Source: an uncultured Corynebacterium sp. (GTDB lineage: Bacteria > Actinomycetota > Actinomycetes > Mycobacteriales > Mycobacteriaceae). Taken from it: a DNA stretch of 33,666 nucleotides. The stretch covers positions 1-33,666 of the forward strand of contig NZ_CAMIFY010000030.1 of the NCBI RefSeq assembly GCF_946222985.1, read 5' to 3'. Below are positions 24,667 through 33,395 of the stretch, piece after piece; position 1 is the first letter of the stretch; each line of letters begins with the position of its first letter. The position numbers and the translations under genes were made by a program. The notes below the pieces were generated by a model. That model was not told the origin of the DNA and did no database searches. It saw nothing but the letters and a program-made list of their open reading frames with translations.

Positions 24667-27333
24667 ATGAGCACAACCGATGACGGTGCCGGCGACGCGA
24701 AAACGCCGGAGAACTATGACGAATCGGTTTCCACGGATAGCTCGCATGATGGCGCACCCCTCACCCTCGACGACGTATTGAATGCGTCGCCTATTGATGC
24801 TGCGCCGGACCACAGGGATTTGAGCCCCACCGCGGACGCCGACGATGGGCGGGCCGAAACGGCCCACGACGACAACGAACACGAAGAGCACGCGGTAAAC
24901 GAGACCGCGGACGAGACGGCCACGAGCGCCGCACATGAGGCCCCGAAGGGCCATGAGATGGGTAAATACATGGGCAACGAAAACAACAACGACATCATCC
25001 GCGAAGAGCTGGGAGCGGAGCAGGCCGGCGAGAACGCCACCGCCGTGCTGCAGGCCGAGAAGACCGAGCAGACCGAGAACAACGAAGAGGCCGCCGCCAA
25101 CGACGAGCGGGCCGCCGAGCAGAACACCGAAAACTCCACCGCAGTCGCCGCCAACGCCACCGACGACGCCACCGATGAGGTCGTCGAGCAGGACGAGGTG
25201 AAGGAGGCCGTCGTCAAGCAGAACGACGCCAAGCAGGACGCCTCCAAGCAGACCGAAAAGAAGAAGGCCGACAAGGCCGACGAGAAGAAGGCCGACCAGG
25301 GCCCGGGCTTCGACGAGCTCGACCTGCCCGACGAGGTCATCGCCGCCGTGTCGAAGGTCGGCTACGAGTCGCCGTCGCCGATCCAGGCCGCGACCATCCC
25401 GACGCTGATGAGCGGCCGTGACGTCGTCGGCCTGGCGCAGACCGGCACCGGCAAGACCGCCGCCTTCGCGCTGCCGGTCCTCGCCCGCATCGACCGCAAG
25501 GTCCGCGCGCCCCAGGCCCTGGTGCTCGCCCCGACTCGCGAGCTCGCGCTCCAGGTCGCCGACTCCTTCCAGTCCTTCGCCGACCACCTCGGCGGCATCT
25601 CCGTGCTGCCGATCTACGGCGGCCAGTCCTACGGCATCCAGCTCTCCGGCCTGCGCCGCGGCGCCCAGGTCATCGTGGGCACGCCGGGCCGCGTCATCGA
25701 CCACCTGCAGAAGGGCTCGCTGGACATCTCCGACCTGCGCTTCCTGGTGCTCGACGAGGCCGACGAGATGCTCAACATGGGCTTCCAGGAAGACGTCGAG
25801 CGCATCCTCGCCGACACCCCCGCCGAGAAGCAGGTCGCCCTGTTCTCCGCGACGATGCCGGCCGCGATCCGCCGCCTGTCGAAGCAGTACCTCAACGAGC
25901 CGCAGGAAATCACGGTCAAGTCGCAGACGCGCACCGCGGACAACATCCGCCAGCGCTTCCTGATGACCGCCCACCGCAACAAGCTCGACGCCCTCACCCG
26001 CGTGCTGGAGGTCGAGGAGTTCGAGGCGATGATCGTGTTCGTGCGCACCAAGCACGAAACCGAGGAGCTCGCCGAGAAGCTGCGCGCCCGCGGCTTCACC
26101 GCCGCCGCCATCAACGGCGACATCGCGCAGAACCAGCGCGAGCGCACCATCGACCAGCTCAAAAACGGTCGCCTCGACATCCTCGTGGCCACCGACGTCG
26201 CCGCCCGCGGCCTCGACGTCGACCGCATCAGCCACGTCGTCAACTTCGACATCCCCCACGACACCGAGTCCTACGTCCACCGCATCGGCCGCACCGGCCG
26301 CGCGGGCCGCTCGGGCGAGGCGCTGCTGTTCGTCACCCCGCGCGAGGGACGCCTGCTGCGCTCCATCGAGCGCGCGACGAAGTCGTCGCTGCACGAGATG
26401 ACGCTGCCCTCGGTCGACGAGGTCAACGACTCCCGCAAGTCGAAGTTCATGGACGCCATCACCGAGGCGTTGGCCGACGGCCAGGTCCCGGTGTTCCGCG
26501 ACCTGATCCAGTCCTACGCCGACGAGCACGACACCCCGCTGGTCGACATCGCCGCAGCGCTGGCCGCGTCGTCGCAGAACGGCGACTTCCTGATGAAGGA
26601 GCAGCCCCGCCGCAAGCGCGACGACCGCGACGGCCGTGGCCGCGACAAGGACGGCCGTGGCCGCTTCGAGGAGGAGCGCGGTGGCCGTGGCCAGCGCGAC
26701 CGCCGCAGCGAGCACGCCGCCCGCAAGGCCGAGCGCGCCGAGTTCGACCGCGACGGCATGAGCAAGTTCCGCATCAGCGTCGGCCGCCGCCAGCACGTGC
26801 GCCCGGGCGCCATCGTCGGAGCCATCGCCAACGAGGGTGGCTTGACCTCCAAGGACTTCGGCCACATCGACATCCGCGGCGACCACACTCTGGTGGAGCT
26901 GCCGGCGAACATGCCCAAGCAGGTCTTCGACAACCTCAAGGACACCCGCATCTCGGGTCAGCTGATCCACATCACGCCCGACGACGGCACCAACGTCGAC
27001 GACGGCTCCCACGCCTACGACGACCGCGGCGACCGCGGCGGCAAGGGCGGGCGCGGCGGCGACCGCGGTGGCTTCCGCGGACGCGGCGGCGACCGTGGCG
27101 GACGCGGCGGATACCGCGGCAACCGTGGCGGCGACGACGATCGTCGCGGCGGCTGGAACAACGACGACCGTGATGACCGCGGTGGTCGAGGCGGCCGTGG
27201 CGGCGACGACCGCCGTGGCGGATACCGCGGTGGCCGAGGTGACCGCGATGACCGCGGCGGACGTGGCGGTCGCGGTGGATACCGCGGCGGCAGCGACCGC
27301 GGTGGCCGTGGCGGCCGCGGCAGCTGGGACTAG
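24667..27333 (+). CDS. deaD: DeaD/CsdA-type DEAD-box RNA helicase
   Basis: 888 residues. A long acidic, Glu/Gln/Asn/Ala-rich N-terminus (1 to about 215) looks disordered. The helicase core spans about 215-580: Q motif, Ala-Gln-Thr-Gly-Thr-Gly-Lys-Thr 257-264, Pro-Thr-Arg-Glu-Leu-Ala, Asp-Glu-Ala-Asp 363-366, Ser-Ala-Thr near 396, His-Arg-Ile-Gly-Arg-Thr-Gly-Arg 538-545. A DbpA-type RNA-binding domain lies at about 699-775, then an Arg/Gly-rich tail with Asp and Tyr (about 785-888). The family unwinds RNA in ribosome assembly and cold-stress mRNA handling; the tail likely adds non-specific RNA binding. The start at 24667 has no clear ribosome site, though a TAGGGT at 24651-24656 could be a -10 box for a near-leaderless mRNA; an internal Met at residue 97 is an alternative. 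Nothing else was seen in the 288 bases upstream. Confidence 0.95.
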   Translation: MSTTDDGAGDAKTPENYDESVSTDSSHDGAPLTLDDVLNASPIDAAPDHRDLSPTADADDGRAETAHDDNEHEEHAVNETADETATSAAHEAPKGHEMGKYMGNENNNDIIREELGAEQAGENATAVLQAEKTEQTENNEEAAANDERAAEQNTENSTAVAANATDDATDEVVEQDEVKEAVVKQNDAKQDASKQTEKKKADKADEKKADQGPGFDELDLPDEVIAAVSKVGYESPSPIQAATIPTLMSGRDVVGLAQTGTGKTAAFALPVLARIDRKVRAPQALVLAPTRELALQVADSFQSFADHLGGISVLPIYGGQSYGIQLSGLRRGAQVIVGTPGRVIDHLQKGSLDISDLRFLVLDEADEMLNMGFQEDVERILADTPAEKQVALFSATMPAAIRRLSKQYLNEPQEITVKSQTRTADNIRQRFLMTAHRNKLDALTRVLEVEEFEAMIVFVRTKHETEELAEKLRARGFTAAAINGDIAQNQRERTIDQLKNGRLDILVATDVAARGLDVDRISHVVNFDIPHDTESYVHRIGRTGRAGRSGEALLFVTPREGRLLRSIERATKSSLHEMTLPSVDEVNDSRKSKFMDAITEALADGQVPVFRDLIQSYADEHDTPLVDIAAALAASSQNGDFLMKEQPRRKRDDRDGRGRDKDGRGRFEEERGGRGQRDRRSEHAARKAERAEFDRDGMSKFRISVGRRQHVRPGAIVGAIANEGGLTSKDFGHIDIRGDHTLVELPANMPKQVFDNLKDTRISGQLIHITPDDGTNVDDGSHAYDDRGDRGGKGGRGGDRGGFRGRGGDRGGRGGYRGNRGGDDDRRGGWNNDDRDDRGGRGGRGGDDRRGGYRGGRGDRDDRGGRGGRGGYRGGSDRGGRGGRGSWD
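27018..27330 (+). repeat. GC-rich degenerate coding repeat (RGG-type tail of deaD)
   Basis: Short units built on GACCGCGGCGG and GGCGGCCGTGG recur through the last 300 bases of deaD and encode Asp-Arg-Gly-Gly / Arg-Gly-Gly motifs. Synonymous variation between units suggests protein-level selection rather than recent slippage. Confidence 0.8.
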
Positions 27334-27420
27334 TTCCCGCGCACCGATCGCGGCGTCGACTGATGCCGCGTCGGCCCACGTGGCCCGGTGAACGACTCAC
27401 CGAACCGCACCACGCATCAC

Positions 27421-27458
27421 GAAGCGGCCCGCACCCTGCAAGGGGTGCGGGCCGCTTC
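27421..27458. terminator. Hairpin between deaD and the converging secreted-protein gene
   Basis: A perfect 16-bp stem (27421-27436 with 27443-27458) and a 6-base loop, 87 bases after the deaD stop and 43 bases after the stop of the converging gene. Neither strand has a good T run, so it is probably a T-poor actinobacterial terminator serving both genes. Confidence 0.75.
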
Positions 27459-27501
27459 GTCGTTGAGCGACGGCCCCAGGGAGGGGCCGACCGGTGAGAC
27501 A

Positions 27502-28086
27502 CTAGGCCGGTGTGCCGTCGCCGACCTGGTGGTACTTCATCGTGGTGGTCCTGCGGTCGTCGTCGCGCCATTCGACGGTGATCTCGTTCGCGGCGCTGTG
27601 CTCGACCGAGACGACCAGGCCCGTGCGGGGGCCGAACATCTCATGGGCCTCGTAACCCTCCGGGACCCGGCCCGCGTGCAGCGGCGCACCGTCGCCATCG
27701 AACAACAGAACCGCCTGCGGCGACGATCCGGTGGCGCCCGACAGGGTGATCACCTGGGCGGAAATCTCCGCGGGGGCTCCGCCCACCATCGGATAACAGG
27801 GATCGGACACCCAATCGCGGTCCGCGATGTGGCCCGCGGCCTTTGCGCGTTCGATGGCATCGACGACCTGGGGAGTGGTGCCCGTGTTCGTGCACATCGC
27901 CGGAGCGGCATCCGGGCCCGGCTGCGGGGCCGACTGAGCAGCGGCCGGGGCGATAGCGCCGGCCGTCAGCGCGAGTGCTGCGGCGGCCGACGCGGTCAGA
28001 GTGCGGATGCCCCGGCGGGACCGGTTGCCCGAACCCGTGGCGCGGGAAGCCGAGTCGTGGTCGCGTGCGTCGTTCGTGCGGAACAT
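27502..28086 (-). CDS. Secreted LppP/LprE-like protein (second of a paralogous pair)
   Basis: 194 residues. The N-terminus (1-26) is polar and ends in Arg-Arg-Gly-Ile-Arg. A hydrophobic core follows, then Ala-Ala-Ala-Gln, a signal peptidase I site near 50; there is no lipobox. The mature part carries two cysteines about 33 residues apart, Ile-Ala-Asp-Arg-Asp-Trp, a strand Ala-Val-Leu-Leu-Phe-Asp-Gly-Asp, and a late strand Ile-Thr-Val-Glu-Trp-Arg-Asp. This order of elements resembles the LppP/LprE family of mycobacterial and corynebacterial envelope proteins, whose function is not known. It is clearly related to the next gene upstream (Cys, Ile-Ala-Asp-x-x-Trp, Leu-Leu-x-Asp/Tyr, Ile-Thr-Val-x-Trp in the same order). 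A strong ribosome site (AAGGAGGAG) lies 7 bases before the ATG; the upstream paralogue ends 31 bases away, so they form one operon. Confidence 0.86.
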   Translation of the reverse strand: MFRTNDARDHDSASRATGSGNRSRRGIRTLTASAAAALALTAGAIAPAAAQSAPQPGPDAAPAMCTNTGTTPQVVDAIERAKAAGHIADRDWVSDPCYPMVGGAPAEISAQVITLSGATGSSPQAVLLFDGDGAPLHAGRVPEGYEAHEMFGPRTGLVVSVEHSAANEITVEWRDDDRRTTTMKYHQVGDGTPA

Positions 28087-28117
28087 GTCTCGTCTCCTCC
28101 TTCTCCGTTGGCGCCCG

Positions 28118-28723
28118 CTACTGCGAGCCCTCCATGTAGGCGAGCTCGTAGGTCTGGCCGGTCCAGCGGTACTCGACGGTCGCGTGCTCTCCGGCGTCGT
28201 TTTCCCACCAGACGGTGATGACGTCCGGCGCGGACTGTTCGATGTACTTCATGCCGCTGGTCATCGTGCCCCACGCGGGGCCTTCGGCGGCGAAGCCCGG
28301 GATCTCGGCGGTCCTGACGAATTCACCGCTGTCCGGGTGATACAGCAGGAGCGCGGTCGGCGCCGACGGGTCACCGCCGCGGGCGGAGATGGGCTGCGCG
28401 AACGCTTCGCCGCACTCGCCGGGCATGAACTCGTAGGCCTTGTTGGGGGCCCAGTCGGGGCCGTCGGCGATGTCGCCGCGGTACTTGGCCGCGGCGATCG
28501 CGGCTTCCAGGCGGGCCGGGTCGTCGACGTGCTGGCACTCGGCTTCGGTCGGGGCCGGGGCGGCGGGTGCGGCGGTGGCGGTGGTCGCGGCGCCGAACAG
28601 CAGGCCCAGCGACGCGGTGGCGGCGAGCGCGGTGCGTCGGATGCCCTGGCGCGTGCGCCCGGTGGCGGTCTCGGAATCGTGGTCGATGGCGGTCGTGTGG
28701 TCGGTGCTGGTGGTGGGGAACAT
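28118..28723 (-). CDS. Secreted LppP/LprE-like protein (first of a paralogous pair)
   Basis: 201 residues from the ATG at 28723, which has AAAGGA 4 bases upstream; the frame is open for 91 more codons but without a site. The signal peptide has an Arg-Arg pair, a hydrophobic core (about 30-45) and an Ala-rich cleavage region near 52. The mature part has Glu-Cys near 60, Ile-Ala-Asp-Gly-Pro-Asp-Trp, a second cysteine in Gly-Glu-Cys-Gly, a strand Ala-Leu-Leu-Leu-Tyr-His-Pro-Asp, and Ile-Thr-Val-Trp-Trp-Glu-Asn. The family call (LppP/LprE) rests on this pattern and is moderate. It shares the layout and several motifs with the downstream gene, so the pair probably arose by tandem duplication and then diverged strongly. 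No partner genes nearby explain its role; the product would be exported to the envelope or medium. Confidence 0.86.
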   Translation of the reverse strand: MFPTTSTDHTTAIDHDSETATGRTRQGIRRTALAATASLGLLFGAATTATAAPAAPAPTEAECQHVDDPARLEAAIAAAKYRGDIADGPDWAPNKAYEFMPGECGEAFAQPISARGGDPSAPTALLLYHPDSGEFVRTAEIPGFAAEGPAWGTMTSGMKYIEQSAPDVITVWWENDAGEHATVEYRWTGQTYELAYMEGSQ

Positions 28724-29348
28724 GATGTCCTTTCCAGATCCGCCGGGGGATCGGCCTTCTTCGGGGCCGGGGTCGGGTGCGTGTGGTGGGCGGATCCATC
28801 CGGCGAGCGGTCTCGCCGGTCCGTGCATCCGGTGCGCCCTGTGATCGCTTCCGGGCGATCGGTGCCATCGGGCGTCCGTGGGGCCCACGGTGTTCATCGG
28901 GGTGGCGCGTCGCAAGGGGCTCGGGACGGGCGTTACGTCATCGTTATTGCGACGCCATTCGGACGTGATCGCTTGTCGACGTCTCCCACCTGGCACATCG
29001 CCGCCCCCGACACGCGGATGCCACCTGGAGGTTCACGGTGAGGGGCCCGGCGCTCGTTGAAACGTCACCTTCCGGCGCGTGGTCATCGCATGAACGTGCG
29101 GTACGGCCGGGCTGCCGGGCGGGCATATTCGCGAAATGCAGCCACAGGCCGCGTGAACCCCGGTAAAAGCCCAGGACACGAATTCGTGTGGCTGCATTTT
29201 CCGAATATCCCATCGGGTCACGGGCGAGGGGCACCCCCGTATGGCGGCGATGCGGGCGGGATGATGCTTCCGGGAACGCCGGAGACATCGCCGCCGAGTG
29301 TCGCCACACGTACCGCCGCGGTGCGCGGGCGTGCGCCCCCAACGACGA
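28724..29348. other. Intergenic region between putA end and the secreted-protein operon
   Basis: About 625 bases with no gene I can support. It should hold the promoter of the secreted-protein pair near its left end and contains a large inverted repeat at 29125-29208 with an inner palindrome ACACGAATTCGTGT (29176-29189). Open frames here are short and lack ribosome sites. Confidence 0.7.
29125..29208. repeat. Long imperfect inverted repeat with 22-base arms
   Basis: The left arm 29125-29146 and right arm 29187-29208 match at 20 of 22 positions when one is inverted (both read ATATTC at the outer end and ATGCAGCCACA at the inner end). The spacer is 40 bases and contains most of a 14-base perfect palindrome that overlaps the right arm. 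No T run follows on either side. Confidence 0.85.
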
Positions 29349-29390
29349 CGCCGCCGGCGCACCCGCGTGCATGCGGGTGCGCCGGCGGCG
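29349..29390 (-). terminator. Terminator of putA
   Basis: A perfect 18-bp GC-rich stem (29349-29366 with 29373-29390) and a 6-base loop, starting 16 bases after the putA stop. The minus strand continues TCGTCGTT, a poor T run, as is usual in high-GC actinobacteria. Confidence 0.82.
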
Positions 29391-29406
29391 CGGTGACAGC
29401 GAGTGC

Positions 29407-32400
29407 TTACACGCGGAAGGCTTCCCGCATGTGCTCCTCGGCCGTCTCGGAGACGTGGCCGAAGCGATGCAGCGACCACGACACGGCCTGCTCGCGCAGG
29501 AAGTGCAGCATCTCATGACGGCCGCTCTGCACCACCGGCGAGCGGTCGAGCCAGGAGCCGTTCTCGGCCGCGGCTTCCAGCGCCGAGGCCGGAACCGCAC
29601 CGAGGCAGCGCACGCGCTGCGACGGCTCGGCAGAGACGCGGGAGGCGAAATCGTCGTCGTCCTCGATGACGACCTTCGCCAACCCATGGGCCGACAGCAC
29701 GCGCAGCACCGCCGCGACCGGCGAATCCGCACGGCTGGGCGAGGCGCCGGGGCGCGAGGCGTTCTCCGCGTCGCCGATGACCGACGGAGCGATGGTGACC
29801 ACGAGGTCCTCCGCGCGTCCACCGGACTCCGACAGGCGACCGGCCGCGCTGCGCGCCGCCGCGGCGGCGAGCACGGTGCGGGCCAGCGCCACCGGGTGCG
29901 CGCCCGGGCCGACGCGGACGACGGGCTTGGGGTACGCGCGGTAGCGGAACACGTTGGCCTCGCCGACCAGACCGGACTCGTCCCTGGCCACGCCGAACTC
30001 GGTGGCGGTCCAGTGCGCGTCGGAACCGCCGGCGATCTGCAGGTATTCGATGGCGGTGTCGATGTCGGAGCCCAGATCCGCGGCGGTGGTCTTCGAGCCG
30101 GCGTGCCCGGTCGAATCCGTCGCGGCGTCCGACTCGGGGGTCGGAAGGGGAGCGTCGCCCGAACCGGTGCCGGAGACGTCGGTGGCGCCGATCGCGCTGG
30201 CGCGCAGGGCGTCGGCGAGATCGCGCAGCACCGCGTTGGCGGCGCGGTTGGTGCTCGTCCGGGGCATGTTCGACGACGGGGCGTCGACCACGGTGCCCAG
30301 CTGGGCGACGTAGTTCGGGCCACCGGCCTTGGCTCCCGGTCCGACCGACGAGCCCTTCCAGCCGCCGAAGGACTGGCGGCGCACGATGGCGCCGGTGATG
30401 TGGCGGTTGACGTAGGCGTTGCCCACCTCGACCTTCGACAGCCACGTGGCGACCTCGTCGGAATCCAGCGTGTGGATGCCGCCGGTGAGGCCGTACTCCA
30501 CGGCGTTCTGCCACTCGATGGCCGTCTCCAGGTCCGGGGCGCGCATGACGCCGAGGACCGGGCCGAAGCACTCGGTGAGGTGGAACCACGAACCGGGCTT
30601 GACGTTGTCGCGGATGCCCGGGGACCAGATCAGACCCTCGTCATCGAGCTGGCGGGGCTTGACCAGCCACTTCTCGCCGGGCTCCAGGGCGGTCAGGCCG
30701 CGGTGCAGCTTGTCTCCGGGAGGCTCGACCAGCGGACCCATGTCCGTGGACAGGTCGCGACCGTGTCCGACGTGGAGGGTCTCGGCGGCGTCGAGGATCT
30801 GCCCGAGCAGACGCTCGGACTTGCCCGCGGCGCCGACGAGGATGACCAGCGAGCCGGCCGAGCACTTCTGCCCGGCGTGGCCGAACGCCGACGAAATCAC
30901 GTCGGCGGCGGCCAGGTCGGGGTCGGCGGCCGGGGTGACGATGATCGCGTTCTTGCCGCTGGTCTCCGCCAGCACCGTGCGCTCCGGGCGCCAGCCGCGG
31001 AACAGCGCGGCGGTCTCGGAGGCACCGGTGAGGACGACGGCGTCGACGTCGTCGTGGGTGAGCAGCGCCCGGCCCGCGTCGCCCTCGTCGGTGTTGGCCA
31101 GCTGGATCAGGTCGGGCGACGCACCGGCGTCGGCCAGGCCCTGGCGCAGGGCGGCCACGGCGATCTCCGCGACGCGCACCACCTGCGGGGCGGGGGAGAT
31201 GATCACGGCGGAACCGGCGGCCAGTGCCGCGACCATGCCGCCGACGGGGATGGCCACCGGGAAGTTCCACGGCGGCGAAATCACGGTGACGCGGTTGGGC
31301 TCGAACGAGATGCCCGGCTCGTCGGCCAGGGCACGCGCCGACGCCGCGTAGTAGCGGATGAAGTCGATGGCCTCGCTGACCTCGGGGTCGGACTCGGCGA
31401 TGGTCTTGCCGGGGCCGTGGACCATGGCGGCCAGCAGCGCGCCACGGCGCGTGGCGAAGCGGTCGCCGACGGTTTCGAGCACGGACGCGCGGCCGTTTTC
31501 GCCGAGGTCGGCCCAGGCCGACTGCACGCGGATGGCGCGGTCGACGATCGAGTCGACCTCGGAGACGTCGTCGATGATCGGCGAGGTGGCCGGTCCCGGA
31601 TCCTGCGAGGGATCGACGATGGCGGCGGCCCATTCGCGGTTGGCCGGCAGCGCGGGATCGGTGTCGGGTTCGTTGTGGAACGCCGTCGTCGTCGCCGCGG
31701 TGCGGGCCTGCTCGGCGCGCGGGGTGGTCGTGGTGCCGGGCTCGGCGTCGGGGGCCATCGGCGGCCCCTCGACGCGGCGGTCCTGCGTGCGGCGCGGGTC
31801 GGAGCGGGTGGCGTCGCGCTCGGCGACGGCCTGGCGGAACCGCTCCTCCTGGCCGGACATCGGCGACTGCGGCGACTGCGGGTCGGGGCCGTCGCCACCG
31901 GCGCGCTCGGCCTCGTCGACGCTGGTCATCGCGTAGATGAAGTTCTCTTCCGCGGCGTTTTCCTCGAGGCGGCGCACGAGGTAGCTCACCGCGACGTCGA
32001 AGCTGTCGGCGTCGACGACGGGGGTGTACAGGATCAAACGGCCGACGTCGTCCTGGATGACCTTCTGCTGCATCGGGGCCATGCCCTGCAGCATCTCGGC
32101 GTCGATCTGCCTTTCGACGCCCCGGGCCCGGGCCAGCTCCACGGCCGCGGCCATGGAGAACAGGTTGTGGCTGGCCACGCCGACGCGCAGGGCGTCGGCG
32201 ACGTCGGGACGCAGCGCCCGGTCGAGCAGACGCAGGTAGTTGGCGTCGGTCTCGGCCTTCGACGAGTACGGCGCGCGGACCCAGCCGTGCAGGTCGGCGT
32301 CCACCGTTTCCATCGACAGGTTGGCGCCCTTGACCAGGCGGACCTTGACGGGGGCGCCGCCGCGGGCGACGCGCTTCTTGGCGAAGTCGATGAGGCGGTC

Positions 32401-33381
32401 GACCGCCGCCACCGAATCGGGCAGGTAGGCCTGGAGGACGATGCCGGCCTCGAGGCCGAGGAACTCGTCTTCGGACATGAGCCGCTCGAAGACCTCGAGG
32501 GTCAGGTCGAGATCGTGGTACTCCTCCATGTCCATGTTGATGAACGGCGGGTTCTCGCGACCGCTCTGGCCGGGGGCGTCGACGGCGATGCGGTAGAGCG
32601 GGCGCAGGGTCTGCACCAGGCGCTCGACGCTGCCGTCGAAGTCCCACGGGTTGAGCTGGGAGACGATGCTGGAGGCCTTTACCGAGACGTAGTCGACCAA
32701 CGGATCACGCAGCAGCGCCATCGTGTCGTGCAGACGGGATTCCGCCTCCTTCGAGCCGAGCACCGCCTCGCCGAGAAGGTTGAGGTTGAGCTGGCGGTCG
32801 CGGTCGCGGGCGTCGCTGAGCAGCTCGGTGAGCGCCTTGCCGTCGGAGTCGAGCACGAGGTGGCCGACGAGCTGACGCATGCGCTTGCGCGCGATCGGCA
32901 TGACCAGCCACGGGAACTTCGGCGCCATGATGCCGCCGAGCTGCATCGCCGCCCGGTCCATCGTCGAGAGGAACTCGGGGGCCTTCGTGCCCTTGGTCAT
33001 CGACGCCAACTGCTTCGCGGCGGTCTTGTTGTCCTCGGGGCGCGCGACCTGATCGACGAACGCCATGGTGTAGTCCACGCCCGCCGGGTCGTGGACGAGC
33101 TTGGCCAACTGCTCGGCGGCGTGGTCCGAGGAATCCTTCTCGGGGGCGTCGCCGTCGGCGTCGTCCGAGCCCGCGTCGGGCCCGTCGCCGCGGGGGTTGG
33201 TCGCCGCCACGCCGCTCGAACCGGTGCGGCCGTTGATGCGCTCCGCCTCCTCGAGCCAACCCATGGCACGCTCGACCGCCTTCTCCACAAGATCCTCGAG
33301 TGGGACGAGCGAGGCGTCCGCGGCTCCGTCGTTGCGGGCGTCGTCGTCGATGTGGTGGCGGTCGTCGTGCGTGGATGCCAA
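29407..33381 (-). CDS. putA: Bifunctional proline dehydrogenase / P5C dehydrogenase PutA
   Basis: 1324 residues. The N-terminus is acidic and disordered (1 to about 85), with no ribbon-helix-helix DNA-binding domain, so this PutA should not repress its own gene. The proline dehydrogenase barrel (about 90-480) shows Val-Lys-Ala-Ser-Ser, Asn-Met-Asp-Met-Glu-Glu-Tyr, Gln-Ala-Tyr-Leu and Arg-Leu-Val-Lys-Gly-Ala-Asn. A low-complexity linker of about 90 residues (485-577) leads to the aldehyde dehydrogenase domain (about 577-1090) with Pro-Pro-Trp-Asn-Phe-Pro, Glu806 in Glu-Thr-Ser-Gly-Lys-Asn and catalytic Cys840 in Gly-Gln-Lys-Cys-Ser-Ala-Gly. A variable C-terminal region of over 200 residues follows. 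It oxidises proline through P5C to glutamate using FAD and NAD, feeding 2-oxoglutarate metabolism. The start is TTG at 33381, 8 bases after a perfect AGGAGG. Confidence 0.96.
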   Translation of the reverse strand: MASTHDDRHHIDDDARNDGAADASLVPLEDLVEKAVERAMGWLEEAERINGRTGSSGVAATNPRGDGPDAGSDDADGDAPEKDSSDHAAEQLAKLVHDPAGVDYTMAFVDQVARPEDNKTAAKQLASMTKGTKAPEFLSTMDRAAMQLGGIMAPKFPWLVMPIARKRMRQLVGHLVLDSDGKALTELLSDARDRDRQLNLNLLGEAVLGSKEAESRLHDTMALLRDPLVDYVSVKASSIVSQLNPWDFDGSVERLVQTLRPLYRIAVDAPGQSGRENPPFINMDMEEYHDLDLTLEVFERLMSEDEFLGLEAGIVLQAYLPDSVAAVDRLIDFAKKRVARGGAPVKVRLVKGANLSMETVDADLHGWVRAPYSSKAETDANYLRLLDRALRPDVADALRVGVASHNLFSMAAAVELARARGVERQIDAEMLQGMAPMQQKVIQDDVGRLILYTPVVDADSFDVAVSYLVRRLEENAAEENFIYAMTSVDEAERAGGDGPDPQSPQSPMSGQEERFRQAVAERDATRSDPRRTQDRRVEGPPMAPDAEPGTTTTPRAEQARTAATTTAFHNEPDTDPALPANREWAAAIVDPSQDPGPATSPIIDDVSEVDSIVDRAIRVQSAWADLGENGRASVLETVGDRFATRRGALLAAMVHGPGKTIAESDPEVSEAIDFIRYYAASARALADEPGISFEPNRVTVISPPWNFPVAIPVGGMVAALAAGSAVIISPAPQVVRVAEIAVAALRQGLADAGASPDLIQLANTDEGDAGRALLTHDDVDAVVLTGASETAALFRGWRPERTVLAETSGKNAIIVTPAADPDLAAADVISSAFGHAGQKCSAGSLVILVGAAGKSERLLGQILDAAETLHVGHGRDLSTDMGPLVEPPGDKLHRGLTALEPGEKWLVKPRQLDDEGLIWSPGIRDNVKPGSWFHLTECFGPVLGVMRAPDLETAIEWQNAVEYGLTGGIHTLDSDEVATWLSKVEVGNAYVNRHITGAIVRRQSFGGWKGSSVGPGAKAGGPNYVAQLGTVVDAPSSNMPRTSTNRAANAVLRDLADALRASAIGATDVSGTGSGDAPLPTPESDAATDSTGHAGSKTTAADLGSDIDTAIEYLQIAGGSDAHWTATEFGVARDESGLVGEANVFRYRAYPKPVVRVGPGAHPVALARTVLAAAAARSAAGRLSESGGRAEDLVVTIAPSVIGDAENASRPGASPSRADSPVAAVLRVLSAHGLAKVVIEDDDDFASRVSAEPSQRVRCLGAVPASALEAAAENGSWLDRSPVVQSGRHEMLHFLREQAVSWSLHRFGHVSETAEEHMREAFRV

Positions 33382-33389
33382 AGAAAAAT

Positions 33390-33395
33390 CCTCCT
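33390..33395 (-). promoter_or_regulatory. Ribosome binding site fixing the putA TTG start
   Basis: AGGAGG on the minus strand, 8 bases before TTG at 33381. The frame stays open 90 codons further upstream, but that extension is Arg/Pro-rich and has no comparable site. Confidence 0.8.

Noticed and set aside
29057..29518. A possible small protein gene across the inverted repeat
   Set aside because: Its sequence mirrors itself on both strands because of the inverted repeat, it runs into the putA 3' end, and it has no ribosome site.
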